Assembly: GCF_030271165.1 (NCBI RefSeq)
Contig: NZ_JASSZH010000024.1
Coordinates: forward strand, 62,001-126,000
Length of the DNA: 64,000 bases
Origin: Psychromicrobium xiongbiense
GTDB taxonomy: Bacteria; Actinomycetota; Actinomycetes; Actinomycetales; Micrococcaceae
Direction of reading: 5' to 3'
Under the pieces are notes generated by a model that ran no database searches, had not been told where the DNA came from, and saw only the letters and a program-made list of their open reading frames with translations. A program made the position numbers and the translations under genes. Position 1 is the first letter of the stretch. Every line of letters begins with the position of its first letter. This document shows, in pieces, positions 36,020 through 45,882 of this stretch.

Positions 36020-37314
36020 GGCTGGTCGTCCTTGTTCTGGGATGGGTTCTGGGATGGATGGGTGTCGTGATGACCGGAATGAAGTTCGATGGCGGCAGCC
36101 TTCAGGAGTGCCTCCCACAGGGTGGCGGTGGGCATCGGCTGGCCCGCGGTGAGCAGACGATTGCTCACAAGGGCCAGCGCAATATCGCTGCCCGGGATGA
36201 ACCCCACCGCACAGCCGATGAATCCCGGATGTCCAAGGAGCGTGCGCGGGCCATCCGGCGTATCCAGTTCATAGCGGCGGAATCCCAGGGCCTGCTCGGC
36301 ATCGGGCCCCGCAGCGAAGAACCCCCGGGCCACCTGGGGATTCCACCAGTCCTCATGGTGTTCGTACTGTGCCAGGGCCAGCCCCCAGCGCAGCATGTCC
36401 CCCAGGGTGGAGAACAGCCCGGCGTGGCCGCTGACGCCGCCGAGCGCATGGAAGGCATTGCCGTCACTGACCTGCCCGGTGACCGGCTCCGTCCGCCATC
36501 GGGAAAACTCTGCAGTTCCCGGCAGCACCGGGTAGGGCTGACCGGTCGCCACCATGGTCCGTTCAATCCGGTCGTCCCAGGAACTGGTGGCGACGGATCC
36601 AGGCACCGGAGTGCCATACCGAGTGAATTCCAGACCCAGGGGTGTGGCCACGAGGTTGTCGAACGCCTGCTCCAGAGGCATCCCAGTGACGGTCTCCACC
36701 ACCTCGCCCAGCACCATGAAGCCCAGATCGGAGTAGTGCCGTTCCACGCCGGGGGCGTAGCGCAAGGGCATGCTCTCTGCCACGGCGAGCGCCGCTTTCC
36801 GGCCGTGTGTGGAGGTATCCACCGTGGCGTAGAGCGGTTGCCATTCCCAGAGGCCGCCCCGGTGCAGCAGAAGATCCTCGATGGTGACCCGATCCGCCCC
36901 GACCGAGCTGAAGCCTGGAAGGTAGCGCTGAACGGCATCCTCCAGCCCCACCAGTCCCTGGGAGACGAGGCGCAGGAGCAGGGTGGTGGTGGACATGACT
37001 TTGGTGACCGAGGCCAGGTCGTGGCTGGTCCAGGCGGTGAGCGACTCGGCGGCAGATCCGGCTCCGGAGCCCCCAGCCACATTGGCCAGCCCGGCCAGCC
37101 CGGCAACACTCGTCACACCGGCCCAACCCGCTGTGGCCAGCAGCGTCGTCCCGCCCGAAGCCAGGGCAAAGCCGACGCCAGAGGGCGGCGTCTCGCCAGA
37201 GGACGAAGCCAGGGGGGATCCGATGGCGGGACGGGAGACTGCTCCGTCCGCCAGGCTGAGCGGCCGGGCCGGGACCCAGGCCTCCACGGCCCGTTGCCAG
37301 CGTGCATTACCCAC
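36016..37314 (-). CDS. Serine hydrolase, beta-lactamase/AmiE fold
   Basis: 432 residues of the class C beta-lactamase/penicillin-binding fold. SxxK nucleophile motif SVTK at about residues 102-105 (HDLASVTKVMSTTTLLLRL), YSD at the Y-x-N position (RHYSDLGFMVLGEVVE), and a late GHPGFIG segment. The GTG start at 37314 has AAAGGAG 5 nt upstream. No signal peptide is seen, so the enzyme should be cytoplasmic. In Bacillus subtilis the MurNAc-L-Ala amidase AmiE has this same fold and lies in the murQRP cluster; an equivalent intracellular MurNAc-peptide amidase or D-amino peptidase is the best inference. An Ala/Gly-rich repetitive stretch precedes the SxxK motif. Confidence 0.85.
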   Translation of the reverse strand: MGNARWQRAVEAWVPARPLSLADGAVSRPAIGSPLASSSGETPPSGVGFALASGGTTLLATAGWAGVTSVAGLAGLANVAGGSGAGSAAESLTAWTSHDLASVTKVMSTTTLLLRLVSQGLVGLEDAVQRYLPGFSSVGADRVTIEDLLLHRGGLWEWQPLYATVDTSTHGRKAALAVAESMPLRYAPGVERHYSDLGFMVLGEVVETVTGMPLEQAFDNLVATPLGLEFTRYGTPVPGSVATSSWDDRIERTMVATGQPYPVLPGTAEFSRWRTEPVTGQVSDGNAFHALGGVSGHAGLFSTLGDMLRWGLALAQYEHHEDWWNPQVARGFFAAGPDAEQALGFRRYELDTPDGPRTLLGHPGFIGCAVGFIPGSDIALALVSNRLLTAGQPMPTATLWEALLKAAAIELHSGHHDTHPSQNPSQNKDDQP

Positions 37315-38473
37315 GGGGGCTCCTTTCCAGATCGACCGACACCACATCACCGGACTCCACATCACCGGAGGCCAGGCCCAGGATTCCCAGCCCCGGCCGA
37401 GCGCTTGGTACCAGTGTGGTCCCTTCGCAGAGCAGCCCGCCGGTCACGGGAGAATTCCACAGCCACGTTGCAGCATCCAGATCCTGAGCCGCTCCGGCGC
37501 CTGGCAGCGTCAAGGCTGGCAGCGTCAAGGCCAGCGCCGCCGCAGCAGCGAGTCCCACCGAGCTCTCCAACATCGAGCCCACCATGACGCTCAGACCGTG
37601 CTCCGCGGCTACGGTCACCATCCGACGGGCCTCGCTGAGGCCGCCGCTTTTGGCAAGTTTCACGTTGACCAGGTCAACGGCATTGAGCGCTACCAGCCGG
37701 TGAATATCCGCTGTAATGCGGACGGACTCATCCGCCATCAGCGGCGTCGAGACCGCCCGCCGAATCTGCGCCAGTTCCTCCAGCTGGGTGGCCGCGACCG
37801 GCTGCTCCACGAATTCGAGGCACGCTCCAGCATCCTCCCAGTGCCGGATCGTGGCGATCGCAGTGGCCACGTCCCAGCCCTGGTTGGCGTCGGCGCGCAG
37901 GGCGATCCCCTCCCCCAGCGCGGAACGCAGCGCGGGAAGCGCCGCCAGATCGTCGAAGCCCCCACCCACTTTGACCTTGAGGCTGGTGAATCCGTCCGCC
38001 ACATGGGCCAACGCCTGCTCCACCAGTTCCGCGGTGGGTGCGGCGGAAAGCGTCATATCGGTGCGGAGGGCTTCCGGCGATAGGGCCACGCCAGGGGAAA
38101 GGAAAGCCGCCAGGCTCTGCCCCGCCTGTTGCGCGGCCAGATCATGCAGGGCGCAGTCCACGGCGGAGCGGGCGGCGGCGTTTCCCCAGAGAGCACGCAC
38201 GATGGCGGCATCCACCCGGTCCCAGTCGTCCAGTCCCAGCCCATAGACGGCTTCACTGAGCGGGCCATCGACGGCGGCCCGGACGCTGCCGGCCGACTCG
38301 CCAGTGACCCGCCACGAACAGGCGGCCTCACCCCAGCCACTGCGGCCGTCGGCATCGCGCGCCTCCACGAGGCACACCTCCAGTTCGGTGGCCCGACGGA
38401 CGGCGGTGACAAAGGGTCTGCGCAGGGGCACCCGCACCGTGTGAACCACAAGTTGCTGAACTACGGCGCTCAC
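37307..38473 (-). CDS. Dipeptide epimerase (L-Ala-D/L-Glu epimerase type)
   Basis: 388-residue enolase-superfamily (MLE subgroup) enzyme. The second-acid lysine motif is SLKVKVGGGFDD near residue 165; metal ligands lie in LRADANQGW, LEFVEQPVAA and LMADESVRI; the other lysine is in VNVKLAKSGGLSE. Near residue 330 AQDLDAATWLW provides a D-x-D, which in characterised dipeptide epimerases holds the substrate's free ammonium group. It converts L-Ala-D-Glu from murein peptides to L-Ala-L-Glu for catabolism. GTG start at 38473 overlaps the MFS stop (GTGA); the frame stays open far upstream by chance. The neighbours support murein-peptide use. Confidence 0.88.
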   Translation of the reverse strand: MSAVVQQLVVHTVRVPLRRPFVTAVRRATELEVCLVEARDADGRSGWGEAACSWRVTGESAGSVRAAVDGPLSEAVYGLGLDDWDRVDAAIVRALWGNAAARSAVDCALHDLAAQQAGQSLAAFLSPGVALSPEALRTDMTLSAAPTAELVEQALAHVADGFTSLKVKVGGGFDDLAALPALRSALGEGIALRADANQGWDVATAIATIRHWEDAGACLEFVEQPVAATQLEELAQIRRAVSTPLMADESVRITADIHRLVALNAVDLVNVKLAKSGGLSEARRMVTVAAEHGLSVMVGSMLESSVGLAAAAALALTLPALTLPGAGAAQDLDAATWLWNSPVTGGLLCEGTTLVPSARPGLGILGLASGDVESGDVVSVDLERSPRG

Positions 38474-39711
38474 GAGCCGACCGCCACGGCAGCAGGACGC
38501 CACGGCCTGGCAGCAAGCACGCCGAGCAGCGCAGCAGCAGCCGCGATCGCCGCGGTGCTGGCGGCAGCACCGGCCGAGCCATTGCGCAGGCTGGCTGCGA
38601 GGGGAATCAGCGAGCCTCCTGCTGCGCCGAGGGCCACCAATGTGGCGGTCAGCGGAACGGCCCGCCGCACGCTGGCCTGTGCCACTGCTGTGCCGAGCAG
38701 CAGGGAGTAGCAGGGGCCAGCGGCGAGGACCGCGAGGGCCAGGAACAGCAGCGAAGCGGCAGCAGGCACCCCGCTGGAGAGCGTCACCTGCGCACCAGTC
38801 AGCGCTGCCAGCAGCAAGACCGTGCAGATCAGCAGCAGATGCCCGGAGGCCCAGTGCGTGCTGGCCCAGACGCCCAGGGCCCTGCCCGACGTCATCAGCA
38901 ACCAAAAAGCGCTGGTCCCCAGAGCTGCCACACTGGCCGGAAGTAGCAGGGTGTCCTGCACGATGGCGGCCGACCAACCGGCCAGGATCGATTCCGCGCC
39001 GACATAGCAGATTAGCGCGAATGCCAGGGGCAGGAGCCGGGACCACGTTCGGGACCAAGCAGGTTTCGCCGATGATGCCGGCGCGGTAACGGAGGACTCT
39101 CCGACAGCCGACGCGGAAGGCTCGCCCACGGCGGCTGACGGCGAACGGAAGCTCACCGCCGCGCCGACCGGGATCAACGCGGCCATCAGGAACGCCAGCC
39201 GCACCCAGCCCAAAGCCCCGAGCAGCAGCACGATGATCGGCGTCACAGCCGCCGAGGCCGCCACCCACAGGGTCATCGACGAAAGCGCCCGCGTCGTCTG
39301 GCTCCCCGCCGTGGCCCGCAGCATGGCGGTGGCGGTGACCTCCAGCAGTCCGAACCCCAGCCCGATCAGGCCAGCGGCGGTCAGGAAGGCCTCGGGGATC
39401 CAGGCCAGGCAGGCCGCCAGCAGGCCGAGCGCCTGAAGAACCGTGGCGATCCGCAGTACGAGCACCGAGGTGAGGTGGCGGTGCAGTACGGGAGCAAGCA
39501 CAACCCCCAGCAGCAGCCCGGCAAAGAGCACGGAGACGGCGGGCAACACCGCCTCCGTGCCGAGGCCGAGGCTCTCCGCGGTGGCAGGGAGCGCAGCGGG
39601 GACGATGGCGGCGCAGACGCCCAGTCCGCAGAACACCCAACGGAAAGGCCGGGGCACCAGTGGTCCGTTGGTGGGGGCTGATCCGGTCCCGGAGCAGAGT
39701 GTTTCAGACAT
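38470..39711 (-). CDS. MFS transporter in the muropeptide operon
   Basis: 413 residues with about 12 hydrophobic segments (for example RWVFCGLGVCAAIVPAALPA and AAGLIGLGFGLLEVTATAML). The classical loop 2-3 motif is weakly conserved. It is embedded in the operon with overlaps on both sides, so a role in moving a product or substrate of muropeptide breakdown (sugar, peptide or D-lactate) is plausible but unproven. Paralogue of neither MFS gene earlier in the window by eye. Confidence 0.8.
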   Translation of the reverse strand: MSETLCSGTGSAPTNGPLVPRPFRWVFCGLGVCAAIVPAALPATAESLGLGTEAVLPAVSVLFAGLLLGVVLAPVLHRHLTSVLVLRIATVLQALGLLAACLAWIPEAFLTAAGLIGLGFGLLEVTATAMLRATAGSQTTRALSSMTLWVAASAAVTPIIVLLLGALGWVRLAFLMAALIPVGAAVSFRSPSAAVGEPSASAVGESSVTAPASSAKPAWSRTWSRLLPLAFALICYVGAESILAGWSAAIVQDTLLLPASVAALGTSAFWLLMTSGRALGVWASTHWASGHLLLICTVLLLAALTGAQVTLSSGVPAAASLLFLALAVLAAGPCYSLLLGTAVAQASVRRAVPLTATLVALGAAGGSLIPLAASLRNGSAGAAASTAAIAAAAALLGVLAARPWRPAAVAVGS

Positions 39712-40252
39712 GGCCCAGGACCTTGCTCAGATGCAGTTCCGGTTCGCCGAACTGCGGTTCCACGCGCCGCTGCCCGTCCGGCGTCCAGCCCTGCCGGAGG
39801 TAGAACCCCAGGCTGGGTGCATTGTCCGCGAAGACCCACAGTCCCGCCCGGTGCGCACCGAGCTCCAGCAGCCGTTCGCCGGCCGCGCGCAGAAGCTGGC
39901 CTCCCACGCCACCACCCTGGGCCGCAGGGTCCACGTAGAGCGAGTCGATCTGAGCGGCATCGTCCGCATCCCCGTCCGAGGAGAAGCTCCCGTTCAGCGA
40001 GAACCGACAGACGCCCAGCACCCACTCGGTCTCAGACGAACACCCGGAAGCACACGCCAGCAGCACCCGCTCAGGACAACGCGAGAGCGCCTCCGCCCAC
40101 CACCCCCTGGCGGTCTCCTCGGAGAGCGAGTCGATCAGGATACGAGGCAGCACCGAGGCGTAACTTCCCTGCCAGCAGGCCAGGAAGATCTCTACCACCC
40201 GGTCCAGATCTGCTTCGGTGGAGGTGCGAATGCTCAGCGTCTGCACGGACAC
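39704..40252 (-). CDS. GNAT-family N-acetyltransferase
   Basis: 182-residue acetyl-CoA-dependent acetyltransferase. IRTSTEADLDRVVEIFLACW starts the fold; the acetyl-CoA loop is QIDSLYVDPAAQGGGVGGQLL near residues 105-125, followed by GLWVFADNAPSLGFYLRQGW. GTG start shares one base with the anmK stop. Its substrate may be a peptide or amino sugar from the pathway; this placement is unusual for a murein salvage cluster and not explained by known enzymes. Confidence 0.87.
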   Translation of the reverse strand: MSVQTLSIRTSTEADLDRVVEIFLACWQGSYASVLPRILIDSLSEETARGWWAEALSRCPERVLLACASGCSSETEWVLGVCRFSLNGSFSSDGDADDAAQIDSLYVDPAAQGGGVGGQLLRAAGERLLELGAHRAGLWVFADNAPSLGFYLRQGWTPDGQRRVEPQFGEPELHLSKVLGHV

Positions 40253-41436
40253 TACCCCGCCACGGAGGAGTGCAACACCAGGCCCTCGGGCGCCTGGGTC
40301 AGCGGTTCGGGCAGCCGCAGCGGGCCGGCCCCGGGAGTCAGTGTGCCCAGAATCCGGGGTTCGCGGGCTCCGGTGCCGCTGGGCAGCGCGCCGGGAAGAC
40401 CGTGCCAGCTCAGCCAGCCGATCAGCGCGAAGGCGATCGCCTCTTTACCGTCCGTGGAAGCACCCAGTTCATCGGAGGGAACCACCCGGACGCCGGGCAG
40501 CCCAGCCCGCAGCTGCTCCATCAGTACCGGGTTGCGGTAGCCGCCACCGGAAACCAGCAGGGTGTCCACCGCTGCCGCCCGGACGTCGCGGGCCACCGAC
40601 TGCGCAGTGAACGCCGTCAGCGTCGCCACCAGGTCTTCGGTGCTCAGGCTCAGGTCAAGCCGCGCCAGCGCCTCCTCCACATAGCGTCCGTGGAAGTGCT
40701 CCTTGCCCGTGCTCTTGGGCGTGGGCAGGCTGAAGTAGGGGTCTGCGAGCAGCCCGGCCAGCAGCCCCGCGTGCACGGCACCCCGGCGGGCCACCTCGCC
40801 ATCGGCGTCAAAACCGAGGTCATTGGCACCACTGGCCACCATGACGGCATCAATGAGCGCGTTGGCGGGCCCGATGTCGTACGCCACCACATCGGTGGCG
40901 CTGCGGACCACGGTCATATTGGCGATGCCGCCCAGGTTCAGGGCCGCGGTGCGGCCGGGCAGTGCAGCCAGCAACAGGGCATCCATCACGGAGACCAGCG
41001 GCGCCCCATGCCCGCCAGCGGTGATGTCCCGGATCCGCACATCGGAGAGCACCGGGCTGCCGGTCTTCTCCGCGATCCAGGCAGGCTGGCCGATCTGCAG
41101 GGTGCCCAGAGCGTGATCGTCCCGCACCCAGTGATAGACCGTCTGCCCGTGGGAGACCACCAGGTCCACCGGCCCGCTCTGGCGCAGGGCGGCATCGGCC
41201 GCGTCCGCGAAGGCCTGGCCGATCAGCGTATCCAGCTCGCAGATCTCAGCGAGTGTAGTCTGCGCCGGGGGCAGTGCTGCGGCCAGCCGGGCGCGCAGTT
41301 CCGGCGGGTAGCCGGGGCTGGAAAGGTGCAGGACCTCGGCCTCGAGCTGCCCCACCGGGTTGACCGAGGCGAAATCCACCACGGCCACGTCGATGCCGTC
41401 ATGCGAGGTGCCGGAGATCATGCCCATGATCCTCAT
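40252..41436 (-). CDS. anmK: Anhydro-N-acetylmuramic acid kinase
   Basis: 394-residue ASKHA-fold kinase that opens the 1,6-anhydro ring and phosphorylates to give MurNAc-6-phosphate, the substrate of MurQ encoded just upstream. Starts [22 protein letters not shown] with the conserved GTS-x-DG-x-D motif; [25 protein letters not shown] and [12 protein letters not shown] are family hallmarks, and [19 protein letters not shown] closes the sugar site. Its presence implies that anhydro-muropeptides made by lytic transglycosylases are recycled. Overlaps murQ by 4 nt. Confidence 0.95.
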   Translation of the reverse strand: MRIMGMISGTSHDGIDVAVVDFASVNPVGQLEAEVLHLSSPGYPPELRARLAAALPPAQTTLAEICELDTLIGQAFADAADAALRQSGPVDLVVSHGQTVYHWVRDDHALGTLQIGQPAWIAEKTGSPVLSDVRIRDITAGGHGAPLVSVMDALLLAALPGRTAALNLGGIANMTVVRSATDVVAYDIGPANALIDAVMVASGANDLGFDADGEVARRGAVHAGLLAGLLADPYFSLPTPKSTGKEHFHGRYVEEALARLDLSLSTEDLVATLTAFTAQSVARDVRAAAVDTLLVSGGGYRNPVLMEQLRAGLPGVRVVPSDELGASTDGKEAIAFALIGWLSWHGLPGALPSGTGAREPRILGTLTPGAGPLRLPEPLTQAPEGLVLHSSVAG

Positions 41437-42383
41437 GAGGTGCTCTCCCCGACATCGGGATCCACATCTTCACCCAGCGCGCGCCGCAACCGGCCGCCCG
41501 CCCGGGCCATCAGCGTCTCCGTCTCCCCGGCGTCCACGCCGAGTCGAATCTGCACCACAGCCCGTTTGACCGAGAAGTCATTGGCTTCCAGCGCAGCGAT
41601 TCCCTGCTCGCGGGAGACTCCCGTGATGGTGCAGACAATGCGGGCAGCCCGCTCCACCAGTTTCAGGTTGGTGGCTTTGACGTCCACCATGAGGTTCCCG
41701 TAAGTCTTGCCGAGGCGCACCATCACGATGGTGGAGAACATGTTCAGCACCAGTTTCTGTGCGGTGCCGGCCTTCAGTCGGGTGGAGCCGCTGACCACCT
41801 CCGGCCCCACCACCACCTCAATGGGATATTCGGCGGAGGCGCTCAGTGCGGAGCCCGGATTGCAGGAGAGCCCGACGGCGGCCGCCCCCAATTCGCGGGC
41901 CCGGCTCACCGCCGCCACCACAAAGGGGGTGCGTCCGCTGGCGGCGATCCCCACCACGGTGTCCAGCGGGCCGACGCCGGCCGCATCGATCTCCGCCGCC
42001 CCGGCCAGGGCGTCATCCTCCGCGCCCTCAATCGGGGTGACGAAGGCATCCGTGCCGCCGGCCATAATGGCGAACACCGTCTCCGGTGAGGTGCCGTAGG
42101 TGGGCGGGCATTCCGAGGCATCCAGAATCCCGATCCGCCCGGGGCTGCCTGCACCCACGTAGATCAGCCGGCCGCCGCGTTCCATCCGCTCTGCCGCCGC
42201 CTCAATCGCGGGGACAATGCTCGGTAGCGCACGCTCCACGGCAGCCGGGACGGAAGCGTCCGCCTGGTTCATGGTCGCTGCGAGTTCCGCCACGCTCATC
42301 CGGTCGATCCCGGAGTAGCGATCGTCCGCTGCCTCGGTGGACAGTCCGGTCAGCGTCGTGATCTCTTCAGAACTCAGGCTCAT
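41433..42383 (-). CDS. murQ: N-acetylmuramic acid 6-phosphate etherase
   Basis: 316-residue SIS-domain lyase splitting MurNAc-6-phosphate into GlcNAc-6-phosphate and D-lactate. [20 protein letters not shown] and [21 protein letters not shown] hold the catalytic region, with [13 protein letters not shown] next; [19 protein letters not shown] and VNATNL-like [16 protein letters not shown] are typical. ATG at 42383 with GAGGAAAAG upstream; both ends overlap neighbours by 4 nt. The D-lactate released is a natural substrate for the dehydrogenase encoded after the divergent MurR gene. Confidence 0.96.
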   Translation of the reverse strand: MSLSSEEITTLTGLSTEAADDRYSGIDRMSVAELAATMNQADASVPAAVERALPSIVPAIEAAAERMERGGRLIYVGAGSPGRIGILDASECPPTYGTSPETVFAIMAGGTDAFVTPIEGAEDDALAGAAEIDAAGVGPLDTVVGIAASGRTPFVVAAVSRARELGAAAVGLSCNPGSALSASAEYPIEVVVGPEVVSGSTRLKAGTAQKLVLNMFSTIVMVRLGKTYGNLMVDVKATNLKLVERAARIVCTITGVSREQGIAALEANDFSVKRAVVQIRLGVDAGETETLMARAGGRLRRALGEDVDPDVGESTS

Positions 42384-43261
42384 GCTTTTCCTCGATTTCG
42401 TGGGTCCAGTACATCGCGCAGGCCGTCGCCCAACAGGTTCAGTGCCACCACTAACAACACCACAACCACCCCGGGGGCCACCATGGTCCACGGTGCGATC
42501 TGCAGCAGAGTCCGCGCATCGAAAATCATGGCACCGAGCGATGGCGCCGGAGGTGGCGCGCCCAGCCCCAGGAAGCTCAGCGAGGCCTCGGTCAGAATCG
42601 CCCAGGAGAGCGAGAGGGTGACCTGGACGATGATGATCGAGGTGATGTTGGGCAGCACATGGCGGAACATGATGGACGCCCGGGAGGCGCCCGTGGTGAC
42701 CGCCGCCTTGACGAAGTCGATTTCCCGCAGCGACAGGACCGGCCCCCGGGTCACCCGGATGAAGATCGGCACGTAGACCACGGCAATCGCCACCGCGATG
42801 GTGAACCAGTTTCTGTCGAAGACCGAGGCGAGCGCGAGTGCCAGTAGCAGCGGTGGGAAGGCAAAGAGCACATTGGTGACCGCGCTGATCACCGCGTCCG
42901 GGATGCCGCGGATGAACCCGGCCGCCACCCCGCCGAGCGTGCCCACCACGGTGGCGAAGGCCACTGCGACGATCGCGATCAGCGCCGAATTGGCGATGCC
43001 GGCCGCCACTCGGGAGAAGACGTCCCGGCCAAACTGGTCGGTGCCGAACCAGTGCGCCCCGGAGGGGCCCTGCAGCCGCGCCGGTGCGTTCTGCGCCACC
43101 GGGTCATAGGGCAGCCAGCCACACGCCGACAGCAGGGCGGCCACGCCCAGAATCACCACGATGACGAGTCCGATGACGCCGCTCGGGTTCCGCAGCAGGG
43201 CCCGCCAGCGTACGCCCCCCTGGGCCGCACCGGGAAGAACGGTGAGGGCTTCGGTGCTCAT
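42380..43261 (-). CDS. Peptide/muropeptide ABC transporter permease (DppC type)
   Basis: 293-residue membrane subunit. The N-terminal helix and loop GPSGAHWFGTDQFGRDVFSR are diagnostic of DppC/OppC permeases. The EAA loop, which contacts the ATPase, lies around VKAAVTTGASRASIMFRHVLP near residue 190. Overlaps dppB-type and murQ genes by 4 nt on each side, so a transporter subunit and a MurNAc enzyme are translationally coupled. Confidence 0.94.
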   Translation of the reverse strand: MSTEALTVLPGAAQGGVRWRALLRNPSGVIGLVIVVILGVAALLSACGWLPYDPVAQNAPARLQGPSGAHWFGTDQFGRDVFSRVAAGIANSALIAIVAVAFATVVGTLGGVAAGFIRGIPDAVISAVTNVLFAFPPLLLALALASVFDRNWFTIAVAIAVVYVPIFIRVTRGPVLSLREIDFVKAAVTTGASRASIMFRHVLPNITSIIIVQVTLSLSWAILTEASLSFLGLGAPPPAPSLGAMIFDARTLLQIAPWTMVAPGVVVVLLVVALNLLGDGLRDVLDPRNRGKA

Positions 43262-44238
43262 CGGGCACGCACCCGCGGGTCGATGGCACGGTAGAGCAGA
43301 TCGGTGAGCAGATTGACCACCACAAAGGCCAGCGCGATCACCAGCACGGTGCTTTGCACGAGGGCGTACTCCTTCTGTTGGATGCCCAGCAGGACCTGGC
43401 GGCCGATGCCGGGAATCGAGAAGATCTGTTCCACGACCACGGCACCTCCCAGCAGGTAGCCGAACTGGAGGCCGGTCATCGTGACGATGGGCACCAGCGC
43501 GTTGCCCAGGACGTGTCTGACCGCCAGTCTGCGCGGCGGCACACCCTTGGCCCGGGCGGTGCGGACAAAGTCCTGCGAACGGACCTCCAGGACGGCAGTA
43601 GTGGTGGTGCGCATGATGGGCGCGGCGATGCCGAATCCGAGCACCAGGGCGGGCATGAGCAGCTGCTGGAGGTTCAGCCCCGGGTCCACCCAGAGAGCGG
43701 CGAAGGGTTTGCCGTTCGGGTTGAAGCCCCAGTTCGATGCGGACAGGGACAACATGCTGGTGGCCAGCAGGAAGGCCGGAACGGACAACCCGGCCAGGCC
43801 GACCACCTTGCTCAGCACCGCGCCGACCCCCTGCCTGGCGGAGGCAGAGAGCATGCCGAGCGGAATGCCGATGGCCAGGGCCAGCAGGATCGAAAAGATC
43901 GCCAGCTCTGCCGTGACCGGCAGCGCTTTGGCGGTCAGATCCAGCACGCTGTCCTGGTTCCGTGCGGAGTACCCGAGGTTGCCGGTGAAGAGGTTGCCCA
44001 GCCAGGAGAAGAACTGGACCACCAGCGGCTGGTCCAGTCCGTAGTAGCGCTTGAGCGCCTCCTGCTGGGCGGGAGTGAGTGCCGCAGCCTCGGTACCCAG
44101 CCCTGCGGTGATCTGGTTGCCGGGGATGGCGCGGAGCATGATGAAGACGATGATCGCCACGCCCAGCAGGGTCAGCACGGCGCCGCCGATTTTCCGGACG
44201 GCGCCGTTACTGCGTACGAAGTTGACTACGGCGCTCAC
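43258..44238 (-). CDS. Peptide/muropeptide ABC transporter permease (DppB type)
   Basis: 326-residue membrane subunit with about six helices. GGAVLTLLGVAIIVFIMLRA opens the N-terminal helix; the EAA loop is FVRTARAKGVPPRRLAVRHV near residue 215; VVVEQIFSIPGIGRQVLLGI is characteristic of DppB/OppB. GTG at 44238 begins 2 nt after the stop of the binding-protein gene. The start is set by that spacing. Confidence 0.93.
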   Translation of the reverse strand: MSAVVNFVRSNGAVRKIGGAVLTLLGVAIIVFIMLRAIPGNQITAGLGTEAAALTPAQQEALKRYYGLDQPLVVQFFSWLGNLFTGNLGYSARNQDSVLDLTAKALPVTAELAIFSILLALAIGIPLGMLSASARQGVGAVLSKVVGLAGLSVPAFLLATSMLSLSASNWGFNPNGKPFAALWVDPGLNLQQLLMPALVLGFGIAAPIMRTTTTAVLEVRSQDFVRTARAKGVPPRRLAVRHVLGNALVPIVTMTGLQFGYLLGGAVVVEQIFSIPGIGRQVLLGIQQKEYALVQSTVLVIALAFVVVNLLTDLLYRAIDPRVRAR

Positions 44239-44240
44239 TG

Positions 44241-45791
44241 TTACTTGGTCACCGAGGTGGTCCGCAGGAACTGCAGGGACTGGTTCGCCATCGGGACGAA
44301 GCCGTGGACCGAGCTCAGGGTGGCTGTGTAGGTGTAGCTGGAGAACAGCCAGATCCATGCCGCGTTGTTCTCCAGATTGTCGGAGACCTTCTTGTAGATG
44401 TCCTTGCGAGCAGCCACATCGGTGGTCGCCTTGCCCTGCGCGAAGAGGGCGTCGAGTTCCGGTGAGCTGTAACCCGCCACCTTATTGAGGTTGCCGGTGC
44501 TGGTGAAGTAGCGCCCGTACATGCCGTCCGGGTCCGGGCGCCCACCGTTGAGCGCGACGGCGGCATCGAAGTCGGCGGCCACCCAGCGGTTGACGTAGGT
44601 GCCGGATTCGAGCACCTCCAGGTTCAGGGTGATATGGGCCTCGGCAAGCTGGCTCTTGAGGTTCTGAGCTTCATTGACCGAGGTGGCGTATTCCCCCTGG
44701 GAGACGATGGTCTTCAGGGTGACGGAGGTCTTACCGGCCTTCTTCAGGTAGTCGGCGGCCTTGGCCAGGTCCCGGGTGGGACAGGGCCGGGAGTTGGGAT
44801 CCGAGAGGTAGGCCGGGGAGGTGATCGGCCCGACGACGGAGCCTTCACCCAGTGCCGCAGTGTCCAGGACCTGCTTACGGTCGATGGCGCACTGGATGGC
44901 GAGCCGGACGTTCACATCCGTCAGATCACCCTTCTTCGCGTTCAGCTGCAGCGTGTGGTAGCTCAGCTGCGGGGTCTTCGCCACCGTGACATTGGGGCCT
45001 TCCGCAGTCTTGGCCACCAGCGGATCATCGAAGGTGGCCATCTGCACATTGCCGGACTGCATGGCGGAGACGATCGAGTTCTGATCGGGGATGACGCGGA
45101 ATTCCACGCTGTCCAGGCCGGGTTTGGCGCCCCAGTAGCTGGCGTTGCGGACCAGGCTCAGCGACTGGCTGGGCACCCGGGCCTTGAAGGAGTACGGGCC
45201 GGTGCCATTGGGCTTATCGGTGAGCGTGGCATCGGTATCAGCGGCGGAAAGGATCGCCATGTTCACCGAGGCCAGGTTGGCCGGCAGCGATGCGTCCGGG
45301 GCCTTGAGATGCAGCACCACGGTCTTGGCATCCGGCGCGTCCATGGACGCTACCGAGGAAAGCGAGGTGCGGGCGACGGCGGCCGTGGCCTCCAACTGGA
45401 TCTTGCCCAACGAGGAGGTGACATCGGCGGAGGTGAACGGGGCGCCATTGGCGAAGGTCACTCCGGAGCGGAGAGAGAAGGTGACGGTCTTGCCGTCATC
45501 GGAGGTCTTCCAGGACTCGGCCAGACCGGGGACCACATTGAGGTCCTTATCGAATTCGGTCAGCGTGCCGTAAATGTTCTGGAGGATGTTGATCGCCTGG
45601 AACTGGGTGGCTTTCCAGGGCAGCAGGGTGTTCGGGTCTGCGGTGACGCCGACCACCAGGTCGCCTCCCACCGTCGCGGTGGTGGCGGGCGCTGGGGTGG
45701 AGCCGCCGCAGGCCGTGAGTGCGAGTGAAGCGGCGACAGCAATGCTGACGGCCGCCACAGCCACCCGGGTGACGCGGGATCGTGGTGACAT
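44241..45791 (-). CDS. ABC transporter substrate-binding lipoprotein, family 5 (muropeptide candidate)
   Basis: 516 residues. Lipoprotein signal VTRVAVAAVSIAVAASLALTAC with cysteine near residue 28, then the SBP_bac_5 fold: VVPGLAESWKTSDDGKTVTF, LRSGVTFANGAPFTSADV, GTGPYSFKARVPSQSLSL and VRLAIQCAIDRKQVLDTAAL. Family members bind oligopeptides, and some (MppA-like) bind murein peptides. AAGGAG lies 6 nt before the ATG. First gene of the 11-kb operon, divergent from the MurR-type regulator. Ligand inferred from context. Confidence 0.93.
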   Translation of the reverse strand: MSPRSRVTRVAVAAVSIAVAASLALTACGGSTPAPATTATVGGDLVVGVTADPNTLLPWKATQFQAINILQNIYGTLTEFDKDLNVVPGLAESWKTSDDGKTVTFSLRSGVTFANGAPFTSADVTSSLGKIQLEATAAVARTSLSSVASMDAPDAKTVVLHLKAPDASLPANLASVNMAILSAADTDATLTDKPNGTGPYSFKARVPSQSLSLVRNASYWGAKPGLDSVEFRVIPDQNSIVSAMQSGNVQMATFDDPLVAKTAEGPNVTVAKTPQLSYHTLQLNAKKGDLTDVNVRLAIQCAIDRKQVLDTAALGEGSVVGPITSPAYLSDPNSRPCPTRDLAKAADYLKKAGKTSVTLKTIVSQGEYATSVNEAQNLKSQLAEAHITLNLEVLESGTYVNRWVAADFDAAVALNGGRPDPDGMYGRYFTSTGNLNKVAGYSSPELDALFAQGKATTDVAARKDIYKKVSDNLENNAAWIWLFSSYTYTATLSSVHGFVPMANQSLQFLRTTSVTK

Positions 45792-45882
45792 GGGTTTCTC
45801 CTTGCGAGTGGGCGGTGACGCTCTGAGCCGCGATGGCAACCACCCGTCCCCGGAGCATCTGCGATCAAGGCTAGGTCATAAA

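Noticed and set aside
37307..39640. A 777-codon open frame on the minus strand covering the epimerase and most of the MFS gene
   Set aside because: Only the part after the GTG at 38473 encodes the epimerase. Upstream it is an out-of-frame reading of the MFS gene with low-complexity composition.
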